Origin: Streptomyces sp. WM4235 | GTDB taxonomy: Bacteria; Actinomycetota; Actinomycetes; Streptomycetales; Streptomycetaceae | DNA: 64,000 nucleotides | Reading direction: 5' to 3' | Assembly: GCF_001279725.1 (NCBI RefSeq) | Contig: NZ_LGDE01000170.1 | Location: 1-64,000 of the forward strand | Shown: one piece after another, positions 44,553-53,365 of the stretch | Position numbering within the stretch: position 1 is the first letter of the stretch | Layout of the letters: each line of letters starts with the position of its first letter | The notes under the pieces: generated by a model | The model's input: the letters and a program-made list of their open reading frames with translations, nothing else | The model's database searches: none | Told to the model about the DNA's origin: nothing | Made by a program: the position numbers and the translations under genes

Positions 44553-45356
44553 TCAGACCGGCGGCCAGGGGATCGCGGGCCACTGCCCGGACGGCTTCGG
44601 ATGGGTCCCCGTGCGCACCAGATGGGCCACACGGGCCCGTACGGCGTCCAACTCGACGGCGGTGATCAGTTCGGCCAGCCGGGTGGCGAGCGGGCCTCCG
44701 TCGGCCAGCTGATCGGCCAGGGAGGCCAGCGCGGACCGTGCCTCGTCCGTCAGCGACTCCCCCGCCCACCCCCACAGCAGGGTGCGCAGCTTGTCCTCCG
44801 TGTGGAAGGTCACTCCGTGGTCGATGCCGTAGAGCCGCCCGTCGGGGGCGGGCAGCAGGTGGCCGCCCTTGCGGTCGCCGTTGTTGATCACGGCGTCGAG
44901 GACGGAGAGCCGGCGCAGCCGGGGGTCGTCGGCGTGGACGAGCAGCGCGGTGCGCCCCTCGCCCACCTCGGCGAAGGCCACCGGCTTCCAGCCCTCCCCC
45001 GCCTCCTCGCCCTCGACGAGCGCGAGGAGCTCGGCCTCCGGTGGTTCCCCGGCGTCGATCCAGTGCTGGACCATGCCCTCGCCGTAAGGGCCGTCACGCA
45101 GCACGGTCGTCGGCACGAGTCCCCAACCGGTGGCCTCGGAGACCAGGTAGGCGGCGCGCTCGCGTTGGGCGAGGTTGCCGTCGGGGAAGTCCCACAGCGG
45201 CCGTTCGCCCTTGATCGGCTTGTAGACGCAGTCGACGCTCTCGCCCTCGTGCGTCACCGTGCAGTACAGGACGGCGTTGGAGGCCTCGGCGATGCGGGCG
45301 CGGACGGTCAGCTCACCTCGGGTGAGCAGCTCCTCGATCGGGGTCACGGGGCTCAC
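44553..45356 (-). CDS. PI3/4-kinase-like protein (SCO1664 family)
   Basis: A 267-aa member of a conserved actinobacterial family with similarity to phosphatidylinositol 3/4-kinase catalytic domains. VYKPIKGERPLWDFPDG is the likely nucleotide-binding segment (Lys in YKP). LDAVINNGDRKGGHLL and YGIDHGVTF resemble the catalytic and metal-binding loops. The true substrate is not known. The GTG start at 45356 overlaps the DUF3090 stop in a GTGA arrangement, implying translational coupling. Second or third gene of a conserved trio upstream of mshC. Confidence 0.85.
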   Translation of the reverse strand: MSPVTPIEELLTRGELTVRARIAEASNAVLYCTVTHEGESVDCVYKPIKGERPLWDFPDGNLAQRERAAYLVSEATGWGLVPTTVLRDGPYGEGMVQHWIDAGEPPEAELLALVEGEEAGEGWKPVAFAEVGEGRTALLVHADDPRLRRLSVLDAVINNGDRKGGHLLPAPDGRLYGIDHGVTFHTEDKLRTLLWGWAGESLTDEARSALASLADQLADGGPLATRLAELITAVELDAVRARVAHLVRTGTHPKPSGQWPAIPWPPV

Positions 45357-45943
45357 GCCTGGCGCCGGTAGCCGTTCTGGCGCGGACACACGTGCCCTTC
45401 GGGGTCGAGCGGCAGGCTGCACAGCGGGCACGGCGGGCGGCCCGCGTTGACGACGTCCAGGGCGCGTTTGGCGAAGGCCCGCGCCTGGCTGCCGGAAAGG
45501 CGGACGCGGAGCATCGGGGGCCCGTTCTCCTCGTCCTGGAGCAGGCGCTCCTCCGCCTCGGCGAGATCCTCTTCCGAGTCCGCGTCGAGTTCGACGAGTG
45601 CCTGGGCCTCGACGATCATGCGCTGCTCCTCGCCGTCCCAGGCGAGGGCCATGGTCCCGACGCGGAACTCCTCCTCGACGGGGACGTCGAGCGGTGCGGT
45701 GTCGGGCGACTCGGTGGAGGCGACGGCGGGGACGGGGGCGTTGCCGCCGGTGCGCCGCACGACCTCGTCCAGCAGTTCGTCCATCCGCTCGGCCAGGGCC
45801 GCGACCTGCGTCTTCTCCAGGGACACGCTCGTGAGCCGGGGGCCCGAGGAGGCCTGGAGGAAGAACGTACGACGTCCAGGCAGACCGACCGTGCCGGCCA
45901 CGAAGCGGTCCGGCGGGTCGTAAAGGAAAACCTGACGGGGCAC
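45353..45943 (-). CDS. DUF3090 family protein
   Basis: A 196-aa conserved actinobacterial protein of unknown function. The N-terminus VPRQVFLYDPPDRFVAGTVG and RTFFLQASSG are family hallmarks. The C-terminus has a four-Cys zinc-ribbon-like end, CPLC near residue 175 and C-P-R near 188, following AFAKRALDVVNAGRP. The GTG at 45943 has GGAGA 6 nt upstream; the much longer open frame overlaps the phosphatase gene and is rejected. Coupled to the kinase-like gene by a 4-nt overlap. Confidence 0.85.
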   Translation of the reverse strand: MPRQVFLYDPPDRFVAGTVGLPGRRTFFLQASSGPRLTSVSLEKTQVAALAERMDELLDEVVRRTGGNAPVPAVASTESPDTAPLDVPVEEEFRVGTMALAWDGEEQRMIVEAQALVELDADSEEDLAEAEERLLQDEENGPPMLRVRLSGSQARAFAKRALDVVNAGRPPCPLCSLPLDPEGHVCPRQNGYRRQA

Positions 45944-46026
45944 GTCCAGTCTCCAAGTTTCGGCGGCGGGGGGAGGGGCGGTGCTGTGCGGTTGTGTTGG
46001 CCCGTCCACCCTACTGCGCCGTTCGA

Positions 46027-46734
46027 TCAGGCCGCGCCCGCACCGCCCCCCACGACGGCGTTCCCGTCGGCTTCGGGATCCTGCGGGGTTTCGGCGGACG
46101 CGCGCGGGATCAGTGACCCGAAGTCGCCGGTGTCGCCGAGCCGGAACACGAAGGGTCGGGTCGTGGTGTAGCGGATCGCGGTGACCGAGCAGGGGTCGAC
46201 GTGGATCCGCTGGAAGAGGTCGAGGTGCATGCCGAGGGCGTCCGCCACAAGGGACTTGATGATGTCGCCGTGCGAGCACATGAGGAAGACGGCGTCGCCG
46301 CCGTGCTCTTCCTCGATCCGCGCGTCCCATTCGCGCACGGCGTCCACGGCGCGGGCCTGCATGGCCCGCATGGACTCGCCGCCGGGGAAGGACGCCGCCG
46401 AGGGGTGCTGCTGGACGATCTTCATCAGGGGTTCGTCGGCGAGTTCGGAGAGCTTGCGGCCGGACCAGTCGCCGTAGTGGCACTCGCCGATCCGGTCGTC
46501 GGTGTGCTCGGTCAGCTCGGGTCGGGCGGCGAGCAGCGGGGCCAGCGTTTCCCGGCAGCGCTGGAGCGGGCTGCTGACGACGGCCGCGAGGGGCACGCCC
46601 GCGAGTCGCCCGGGCAGCGCGGCGGCCTGTTCGGCGCCGCGTTCGTCGAGGGCCACTCCCGGGGTCCATCCGGCGAGCAAGCCTGCGGTGTTGGCGGTGG
46701 ACCGCCCGTGTCGTACGAGGATCAGCGTGGCCAT
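46027..46734 (-). CDS. Histidine phosphatase (MSMEG_4193-like probable phosphomutase)
   Basis: A 235-aa histidine phosphatase superfamily enzyme. L-V-R-H-G-R-S (residues 6-12) carries the nucleophilic His. SSPLQRCRETL, ECHYGDWSG and CSHGDIIKS contain the remaining conserved Arg/Glu/His. The substrate is unknown. It is the first gene of a conserved three-gene unit with DUF3090 and the kinase-like gene, 83 bp upstream of DUF3090; the trio is usually near mshC. The ATG is 54 bp from the divergent CorA gene, so the gap holds divergent promoters. Confidence 0.87.
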   Translation of the reverse strand: MATLILVRHGRSTANTAGLLAGWTPGVALDERGAEQAAALPGRLAGVPLAAVVSSPLQRCRETLAPLLAARPELTEHTDDRIGECHYGDWSGRKLSELADEPLMKIVQQHPSAASFPGGESMRAMQARAVDAVREWDARIEEEHGGDAVFLMCSHGDIIKSLVADALGMHLDLFQRIHVDPCSVTAIRYTTTRPFVFRLGDTGDFGSLIPRASAETPQDPEADGNAVVGGGAGAA

Positions 46735-46788
46735 GCGCCCAGCCTAAGCGGTGCCGCCTGTGTGCGGGTGGGCTGGGCGCAGGGAAGA

Positions 46789-47781
46789 ATGCCCCGGGTG
46801 ATTGTCGACTGCGCGATGTACCGGGACGGCCGCCGTTCCCAGGCCCCGAAGGACTTCTCGGACGCCCTGGACGAGGCCCGGGCCGGCGGCGACGCCTTCG
46901 TCTGGGTCGGCATGCACGAGCCGACGGAGAAGGAATTCGAGCACGTCAGCCAGGAGTTCGGCCTGCATCCCCTGGCGGTGGAGGACGCGCTGGGGGCGCA
47001 CCAGCGGCCGAAGCTGGAGGTGTACGACGACTCGCTCTTCGTGGTCCTGAAGCCGGTGATGTACGACGAGGCGACGGACACCGTGACCACCGGCGAGTTG
47101 ATGGTCTTCATCGGTGACTCGTTCGTGGTCACCGTCCGGCACGGCGAGGGCGCCGCGCTGGCCGCCGTCCGGCACCGGCTGGAGCACGAGCCGGACGTGC
47201 TCAAGCACGGGCCGACGGCCGTGTTGTACGCGGTGTCCGACGCCGTGGTGGACCACTACATCGAGGTGGCGGCCGAGCTCCAGTCCGACCTGGAGGAGCT
47301 GGAGGCCGAGGTGTTCGCGCCGAACGTGACGGACACGAAGAACACCGCCGCCCGGATCTACGGCTTCAAGCGGCAGGTGCTGGAGTTCCGTCGGGCGACG
47401 AGTCCGCTGCTCCAGCCGATGGACCGCCTCGCCTTCGGCAGCGTGCCGTTCGTGCACGACCACGCCCAGCCCTTCTTCCGTGACGTCGCCGACCACCTGA
47501 CGAAGGCGAACGAGTACATCGAGGGCCTGGACCGGCTGCTGTCGGACGCGCTGGCGGCGCATCTGGCGCAGATGGGTGTCCGACAGAACGACGACATGCG
47601 CAAGATCTCCGCCTGGGCGGCGATGGCGGCCGTCCCGACGATGGTCGCGGGGGTCTACGGCATGAACTTCGACCACATGTGGGAACTCCACCAGCGCTGG
47701 GGCTATCCGGTACTGCTGGTGATCATGACGGTGCTGTGTCTGGGCCTGCACCGGATGTTCAAGCGCCGCGGCTGGCTGTAG
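46789..47781 (+). CDS. corA: CorA-family magnesium/cobalt transporter
   Basis: A 330-aa pentameric divalent-cation channel. The large N-terminal cytoplasmic domain (1-265) holds the long stalk helix with many acidic residues (AAELQSDLEELEAEVF). Two C-terminal transmembrane helices are linked by the selectivity motif Y-G-M-N-F near residue 300. The C-terminus MFKRRGWL is basic, as expected for the cytoplasmic collar. ATG at 46789 with AGGGAA close upstream; a GTG 9 nt inside is an alternative. Divergent from the phosphatase gene. Confidence 0.92.
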   Translation: MPRVIVDCAMYRDGRRSQAPKDFSDALDEARAGGDAFVWVGMHEPTEKEFEHVSQEFGLHPLAVEDALGAHQRPKLEVYDDSLFVVLKPVMYDEATDTVTTGELMVFIGDSFVVTVRHGEGAALAAVRHRLEHEPDVLKHGPTAVLYAVSDAVVDHYIEVAAELQSDLEELEAEVFAPNVTDTKNTAARIYGFKRQVLEFRRATSPLLQPMDRLAFGSVPFVHDHAQPFFRDVADHLTKANEYIEGLDRLLSDALAAHLAQMGVRQNDDMRKISAWAAMAAVPTMVAGVYGMNFDHMWELHQRWGYPVLLVIMTVLCLGLHRMFKRRGWL

Positions 47782-47811
47782 GCCGTCTCCCGCGGGGCGC
47801 CGCCGGGCCGC

Positions 47812-48600
47812 TCAGGCGAACTCGGGTGCGGTGACGGGTTCGCCGCCCAGCGCGTCGCGCCGTTCGGGCAGGCGCAGGTCGATCATGCGGTGCCAGCCGC
47901 TGAAGCGCTCGTACGCGTACATGCCGCGGATGCCGGCGGCGAGCGCGGCGGACTTGGGCGCGGGCCAGCGCAGGATCCGCCCCATGTGCGCCATCACGGC
48001 GAGGCTCACGTCGCGGTAGACGCCGATCTCGGCGAGCGCGCTGGTGCGCAGGGTCCGCTGGATGGTCCGGGCGTGGCCCTCGCGGGCGAGCCTCAGGAGT
48101 TCCTCGTGGCAGTAGGCGAGGTGGTTGTCCTCGTCGTTGCTGATCATGCGGATGGCCTTGCCGATCTCGGGGTGGTCCCCGAAGCACTTGACCAACATCA
48201 CCATCTGGTCCGCGGCGCGCTGTTCGGTGACCCGGCTGTGCGCGAGGTAGACGACGATGTCCTCCTCGGTCAGCGGTTCGTCGCGGCGCAGCTGGTCGTG
48301 GGCGAGCCCGATGCCGCGCCGCTCCAGCAGCATCGTGTAGTCGGTCTCGGGCGGCACGGGAACCGCCGGCAGGCCGCGTTTGCGGAGCAGGGCCCGGAAG
48401 ATCCGACCGTGCTTGTCCTCGTCGGCGCCGTGGCGGGTGATCTTGGGTGCGAGATCGCGCATGCCGGCCGGCACGAGGGCCGCGATCCGGGCGTTCTCCC
48501 AGCCTCCCTGGGACTCCCCGCTGGCGGCGATGGAGCAGAACAGCTGGAAGGAGTCGTCGTGGTCGACGATCTCCTGGAACAGGCTGCGGGCAGAGAGCAT
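47812..48600 (-). CDS. Ferritin-like/diiron-fold protein
   Basis: A 262-aa helical protein likely adopting the ferritin-like four-helix fold. EIVDHDDSF, GGWENARIA, HGADEDKHGRIF and NDEDNHLAYCHEELL contain the Glu/His residues expected to bind two iron atoms (E-x2-H-type motifs). ATG at 48600 (MLSARSLFQEIV) fits the usual N-terminus, though no RBS is visible and the frame is open 165 nt further upstream. The reaction is unknown; family members include oxidases and desaturase-like proteins. It converges with corA. Confidence 0.75.
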   Translation of the reverse strand: MLSARSLFQEIVDHDDSFQLFCSIAASGESQGGWENARIAALVPAGMRDLAPKITRHGADEDKHGRIFRALLRKRGLPAVPVPPETDYTMLLERRGIGLAHDQLRRDEPLTEEDIVVYLAHSRVTEQRAADQMVMLVKCFGDHPEIGKAIRMISNDEDNHLAYCHEELLRLAREGHARTIQRTLRTSALAEIGVYRDVSLAVMAHMGRILRWPAPKSAALAAGIRGMYAYERFSGWHRMIDLRLPERRDALGGEPVTAPEFA

Positions 48601-48728
48601 GTAACGAGTCAAATGCGGATGGAGCGGACGGGCAACCGATACGTCGCACCGCTCGGCCGAATGAACGAACCGAAGGCGATGCCCGCAGGGCGTAACCCGG
48701 GGACCGCCGATCGCGTTGTTGGCGGTGT

Positions 48729-48770
48729 CGGCCGTGGCGGGGAAGACCCCCCGAGCCCCCACCACGGCCG
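48729..48770 (-). terminator. Hairpin downstream of the LLM oxidoreductase
   Basis: CGGCCGTGGCGGGG pairs with CCCCACCACGGCCG (one G-T) around a 14-nt loop, 21 bp past the oxidoreductase stop. Likely terminator. The rest of 48601-48791 shows no supported feature. Confidence 0.65.
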
Positions 48771-48791
48771 CAGAACTTCCGACTCCTCGCC

Positions 48792-49841
48792 TCAGGCGAG
48801 ACCCGCCAGTTCCAGCGCCTCGGTGCCGGCGCGCAGGGCGGTGATCCGCTCTTCCAGCGTGAATCCGGCCGGGGCCAGCGTCAGGGTCGTGACCCCGGCC
48901 TCCGCGTAGGCCCGCATCCCGTCCGCGATCCGCTCCACGGAGCCCAGCAGGGTGGTCGAGTCGATCAGCGAGTGCGGGACTGCGGCCGCCGCGCCCGCCT
49001 TGTCGCCGGCCAGGTACTTCTCCTGGATCTCGGCCGCTTCCTTCTCGTAGCCCATGCGCTGGGCCAACTGGTTGTAGAAGTTCTGCTTGGCGCTGCCCAT
49101 GCCGCCGACGTACAGCGCGGTGTACGGGCGGAACATGTCCGCGAGCCCGCCCACGTCGGCGCCGATGGCCAGTGGCACGGTCGGACAGACGTCGAAGCCG
49201 TCCATCGTCAGACCCGCCTTCTCGCGGCCCGCGCGGATGTGTCGCAGGGCCGTCTCCTCCAGGTGCTCCGCCGCCGGGAAGATCAGCAGGGCTCCGTCGG
49301 CGATCTCGCCCGTCTGCTCCAGGTTCTTCGGACCGATCGCGGCGATGTAGAGCGGGATGTGCTCGCGCTCGGGGTGCACGGTGAGCTTGATCGGCTTGCC
49401 GGGGCCGCCGGGCAGCGGGAGGGTCCAGTGCTGCCCTTCGTAGTTCAGCCGCTCGCGGCTCATCGCCTTGCGGACGATCTCCACGTACTCGCGGGTCCGG
49501 GCGAGCGGCTTGTCGAACTTCACGCCGTACCAGCCCTCCGAGACCTGCGGTCCGGAGACCCCGAGGCCGAGTCGGAAGCGGCCCTTGGTGAGCGAGTCCA
49601 GGGTGGCCGCGGTCATGGCCGTCATGGCGGGCTGGCGGGCCGGGATCTGGAAGATGGCCGAGCCGACGTCGATCCGCTCCGTCTGGGCCGCGACCCAGGC
49701 CAGGACCGTGGCCGCGTCCGAGCCGTAGGCCTCGGCCGCCCAGCAGACGTCGTACCCGAGGCGGTCGGCCTCCTGGGCGACGGCGAGGTTGTCGGCGTCC
49801 ATGCCCGCACCCCAGTAACCGAGATTGATGCCGAGCCGCAT
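48792..49841 (-). CDS. LLM-class F420-dependent oxidoreductase
   Basis: A 349-aa TIM-barrel flavin/deazaflavin oxidoreductase of the luciferase-like superfamily. RLGINLGYWGAGMD, EAYGSDAATVLAWVAAQTERI and LGVSGPQVSEGWYG are typical of actinobacterial F420-dependent enzymes. The hydride acceptor is not predictable. The ATG at 49841 is 101 bp from the divergent aldo/keto reductase start. Functional coupling between the two redox enzymes is possible but unsupported beyond position. Confidence 0.87.
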   Translation of the reverse strand: MRLGINLGYWGAGMDADNLAVAQEADRLGYDVCWAAEAYGSDAATVLAWVAAQTERIDVGSAIFQIPARQPAMTAMTAATLDSLTKGRFRLGLGVSGPQVSEGWYGVKFDKPLARTREYVEIVRKAMSRERLNYEGQHWTLPLPGGPGKPIKLTVHPEREHIPLYIAAIGPKNLEQTGEIADGALLIFPAAEHLEETALRHIRAGREKAGLTMDGFDVCPTVPLAIGADVGGLADMFRPYTALYVGGMGSAKQNFYNQLAQRMGYEKEAAEIQEKYLAGDKAGAAAAVPHSLIDSTTLLGSVERIADGMRAYAEAGVTTLTLAPAGFTLEERITALRAGTEALELAGLA

Positions 49842-49942
49842 GTGTCGTCCCCTTACCGGTTTACCGATCAGTAACGTTGGTCTGCGGGGGACTGTAGCGC
49901 GCCACGGTGCCCCGCGTCAGTGCCCCAGTAGTCTCAGCGCTC

Positions 49943-50935
49943 ATGGAGCAGAGGCATCTCGGCCGCACCGGACTGCGCGTCTCCCGGATCGGCCTCGGCA
50001 CCCTGACCTGGGGACGGTCCGCCGAAGGACCCGACGAGGCGGGCGCGGCCGAGCAGTTGAAGACCTTCTGGGAGGCGGGCGGCACCTTCGTCGACACCGC
50101 CGACGTGTACGGGGGCGGGGAGGCGGAGCACCTCCTGGGGCAGTTGATCGGCGGAGCGGCGCCGCGGCGGGAACTGGTGATCGCGACCAAGTCGGGGTCC
50201 GTACGGGACCCGGATCGGCGCTTCGACTGTTCGCGCGGCCACCTGCTGGCCGCGCTGGACGATTCGCTGGCCCGCCTGGGCACCGACTACGTGGACCTGT
50301 GGCAGGTGCACGCCTTCGACCCGGGAACCCCGCTGGAGGAGACCCTCCAGGCCCTGGACCTGGCCGTGAGCAGCGGACGGGCGCGGTACGCGGGGGTGGC
50401 CGGCTTCAGCGGCTGGCAGTTGGCGAAGGCGGCGACCTGGCAGCTGGCGGCGCCGGGCCAGCGGACCCGCCTGGCGTCGACCCAGATGGAGTACTCGCTC
50501 CTCCAGCGGGGCGTGGAGCGCGAGGTGCTGCCGGCGGCACTGGACCTGGGCGTGGGCCTGCTGCCCTCGTCGCCGCTGGGGCGCGGGGTGCTGACGGGCA
50601 AGTACCGGGACGGGACGCCCGCCGACTCGCGGGCCGCGTCGGAGACCCTGGCGGCCTTCGTGGACCCGTACCTGGACGATCCCGCGAGCCGGATCGTGGA
50701 CGCGGTGGCGACGGCGGCGCAGGGGTTGGCGGTGACCCCGCTCCAGGTGGCGCTGGCGTGGATCCGGGACCGGCCGGGAGTCGTCGCGCCGATCGTCGGC
50801 GCGCGGACGGCGGCGCAGCTCGGCGCGGCGCTGTCGGTGGAGGCCCTTAGTCTTCCCGAGGAGATCTGCCGTGCGCTGGACGACGTGTCGGCGCCCGTGC
50901 ACCGCTACCCCGATCAGGACTGGAGCACGCTGTGA
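49943..50935 (+). CDS. Aldo/keto reductase
   Basis: A 330-aa NADPH-dependent (alpha/beta)8 reductase. The catalytic tetrad fits the family: D-T-A-D-V-Y-G (Asp and Tyr), KSGS (Lys) and V-D-L-W-Q-V-H-A (His). The C-terminal PIVGARTAAQLGAAL contacts NADP. ATG at 49943 begins MEQRHLGRTGLRVSRIGLG. Its TGA stop overlaps the next gene's GTG by 4 nt (GTGA), so the helicase-like protein is translationally coupled to it, an unusual pairing. Confidence 0.9.
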   Translation: MEQRHLGRTGLRVSRIGLGTLTWGRSAEGPDEAGAAEQLKTFWEAGGTFVDTADVYGGGEAEHLLGQLIGGAAPRRELVIATKSGSVRDPDRRFDCSRGHLLAALDDSLARLGTDYVDLWQVHAFDPGTPLEETLQALDLAVSSGRARYAGVAGFSGWQLAKAATWQLAAPGQRTRLASTQMEYSLLQRGVEREVLPAALDLGVGLLPSSPLGRGVLTGKYRDGTPADSRAASETLAAFVDPYLDDPASRIVDAVATAAQGLAVTPLQVALAWIRDRPGVVAPIVGARTAAQLGAALSVEALSLPEEICRALDDVSAPVHRYPDQDWSTL

Positions 50936-53286
50936 GTACGGACCGTCACGCCCCCGAGCCCGCCGCCGCGGATGAACTGGCCGCCCCCGGCCCGGAGGGC
51001 GGGCCCACGGACGGCTCCGACGGCGTCGCTCCGCCGGAGACGGATCAGGCCGCCGAAGCACCGTCCGAGCCCCCGTCGGACACGGAGGCCGCACCGGATG
51101 CCGAGCAGGATGCCGACGGGCCGGAGGCCGACGCCCCGGTGCCGACGGTGACGGACACGACCGCCGACACGACCGCGGACACGACCGCGGAGGATGCCGA
51201 CACCCCGGTGACGGACACGACCGCGGAGGATGCCGACGCCGATCCGGAGGCCGCGTCCGACGCCGCCGACGACGATGCCGATGCCGATGCCGATGAGTCG
51301 GGCGCGACGGCGACCGGGGACGCGGCCGCCGGCGACGCGGAGGGTGCCAAGCCCGCGCTCAGCGAGGCGGCGGCGGAGTTGGCCGCGCAGAAGGTCGAGC
51401 GCGAGCGGATCGCCCGGCGCAAGGCGGAGCGCGAGGCACCGATCGAGGCCGGCGCGAAGCTCAGCGGGACGGCCGCCGACCTGCTGGCCGCCGTACGGGC
51501 CGTGGAGAGCGGCGCCCAGCCCGCTCCCGTGTACTTCGACGACGCCCCGGCCGCGCCGCGCCCCGCTCCGGCCGCCGCTCCCCCGCAGCCCCGCACGCCC
51601 GCGCCCGTCGCGGCGGTCGCCGTCGGCGACGTCGACGCCGTACGCGCCGTCCTGCTGCGCGGTGGGGCTCCCGAGGCCTTGGCGGCTCAGGCCGCGGCCG
51701 TGCTCGGCGAGGGCGCGGCCGAGCGGCTCGCCGAGGACCCCTGGCTGCTGTTGGCGGTGGCCGGGGTGCGTCCCACCCAGGCGGACGGATTCGCCCGGGC
51801 CCTGCTGGGCCCCGAGGCGGGCCCGGCCGACGAGCGCCGCAGCGCCGCCCTGGTGGGCTGGCTGCTGGACCAGGCCGCCCTGAAGGGACACACCGCGCTG
51901 GAGGCGCCGATCCTGGAGAAGGCGCTGGCCCAGTACGGCGTCCCGGACGCCGGGGAGGCGCTGGAGCAGGCCATCGGGGACGGCACGGTGCTGGTGTTCA
52001 ACGAGCAGTTGGACCCGCCGGGCACCGAGTACGCCGAGGGCGAGGAGCCCCCGGTGCGCGTCCTCTTCGGTCTGGAGGGCTGCGCCCTGGCCGAGGAGAG
52101 CCTGGCCGACGGGCTGGCCCGGCTCGCCAACACCTTCGGCGGGGCGGCCGATTGGGAGAAGGCCGCCACCGGACCGGGCGCCGATCTGATCCGGGCGGTC
52201 TCCGGCCACGGCCTGGTCACCCATACAGGTGGCGAGGCGGCTCGCGCCGAACCGACGGCCCTGCTCGCGGCCGCCCGGGAATTCGGGCTGCGGGCGTGCC
52301 TGGCCGCCCACGCGCCGCACGAGGGCGCCGTGACCGTGGCGGGCCTGCTCGCCGGCGCCGAGGGGCCCGGGCGGGACGCGGACGGACAGTTCGCGCTGGA
52401 CCTGCTCATCGTCCTGGACGCCCCCCAGCTGGACGTGGAGACCGCCGCCGCGCTGGTGGAGTCGGTGCCGGACGGCGCCCGACTGGTGCTGTCCGGGGAC
52501 CCCGGCGTCCTCGGCTCGGCCGGGCCGGGGCGGGTGTTCGCGGATGTGGTGGCGGCCCGTGCCTGCCCGCAGTCAGTCTCCCGCATCCCGGACCCCGGTC
52601 CGCTCGGCGAGCTGGTCTCGGGCATCGGGATCGGGGAGCTGAACCAGGTCGAGGCTCCCGGCAAGGAGGTCGTCATCGTCCCGGTGCGCGACGCCGGGGA
52701 GGCCGTGCACCGAACCGTCCAGCTGGTGGCCGAGTCGGTGCCCCGCGCGTTCGGCGTCCCGGCGGACGACGTGCAGGTCATCACTCCCGGCCACGGCGGC
52801 TCGGCGGGCACCAGGGCGCTGAACACTGCCCTCAAGGAGCGGCTGAACCCCGGCCCCGGCCGCTTCCGCGGCTTCGACCCCGGTGACCGGGTGGTCCACG
52901 TTCCCTCGCCGGGGCGGGCGCTGCCCGCGCGGGTGGTGTCGGCCGACGCTGAGGGGCTGCACCTGGACGCCTCGGGCGAGCGGGTCGTCGTACCGCAGGA
53001 GCAGGTGGAGTCCCGGGTCCGGCACGGCTGGGCGGTGACCGCGCACCAGGCCGTGGGCGTGCGCTGGCCGGCGGTGGTCGTGGTCCTGCCGGGCGACGCG
53101 GCGGAGGCTCTGTCGCGGGACTGGGTGTACACGGCGTTCGGGCGGGCCGAGCGGCACCTGTCCGTGGTGCACGGCGTCGACCAGGCCCTGCCGGCGGCGG
53201 TGACCCAGGGGCTGCCGAAGCCGCGCACGACCCGCCTGACGGGCCTGCTGCGGGCCCTGGTGGCCTCGGCCGAACAACCGCGGTAG
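50932..53286 (+). CDS. RecD2-like helicase homologue with degenerate motifs and acidic N-terminus
   Basis: A 784-aa protein. Residues 1-135 are disordered and acidic, with repeats of TADTTAEDAD type. Residues about 230-290 resemble the helix-hairpin-helix region of RecD2, and the rest aligns by eye with its superfamily 1 core. The ATPase motifs are lost: where Walker A (GGPGTGKT) is expected there is TGGEAARAEPTALL, with no GKT. The DExx box reads VLDAPQLD, and motif VI reads YTAFGRAERHLSVVHG. Conserved scaffolding such as SGDPGVLGSAGPGRVFADVV and AVTAHQAVGVRWPAVVV remains. It is probably a non-catalytic DNA- or protein-binding homologue. Start GTG overlaps the reductase stop. Confidence 0.8.
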   Translation: MSTDRHAPEPAAADELAAPGPEGGPTDGSDGVAPPETDQAAEAPSEPPSDTEAAPDAEQDADGPEADAPVPTVTDTTADTTADTTAEDADTPVTDTTAEDADADPEAASDAADDDADADADESGATATGDAAAGDAEGAKPALSEAAAELAAQKVERERIARRKAEREAPIEAGAKLSGTAADLLAAVRAVESGAQPAPVYFDDAPAAPRPAPAAAPPQPRTPAPVAAVAVGDVDAVRAVLLRGGAPEALAAQAAAVLGEGAAERLAEDPWLLLAVAGVRPTQADGFARALLGPEAGPADERRSAALVGWLLDQAALKGHTALEAPILEKALAQYGVPDAGEALEQAIGDGTVLVFNEQLDPPGTEYAEGEEPPVRVLFGLEGCALAEESLADGLARLANTFGGAADWEKAATGPGADLIRAVSGHGLVTHTGGEAARAEPTALLAAAREFGLRACLAAHAPHEGAVTVAGLLAGAEGPGRDADGQFALDLLIVLDAPQLDVETAAALVESVPDGARLVLSGDPGVLGSAGPGRVFADVVAARACPQSVSRIPDPGPLGELVSGIGIGELNQVEAPGKEVVIVPVRDAGEAVHRTVQLVAESVPRAFGVPADDVQVITPGHGGSAGTRALNTALKERLNPGPGRFRGFDPGDRVVHVPSPGRALPARVVSADAEGLHLDASGERVVVPQEQVESRVRHGWAVTAHQAVGVRWPAVVVVLPGDAAEALSRDWVYTAFGRAERHLSVVHGVDQALPAAVTQGLPKPRTTRLTGLLRALVASAEQPR

Positions 53287-53294
53287 CGCGGGTG

Positions 53295-53340
53295 ACGTCG
53301 GTGTGCCCCCGCCCGGGTCCGGGCGGGGGCACACCGACGT
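53295..53340. terminator. 20-bp perfect hairpin between convergent genes
   Basis: Arms 53295-53314 and 53321-53340 are perfect complements with a 6-nt loop, between the helicase-like gene and the convergent acidic protein gene. Likely bidirectional terminator. Confidence 0.8.
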
Positions 53341-53365
53341 GCGCACCGACTTGCGGGGTGAGGGG

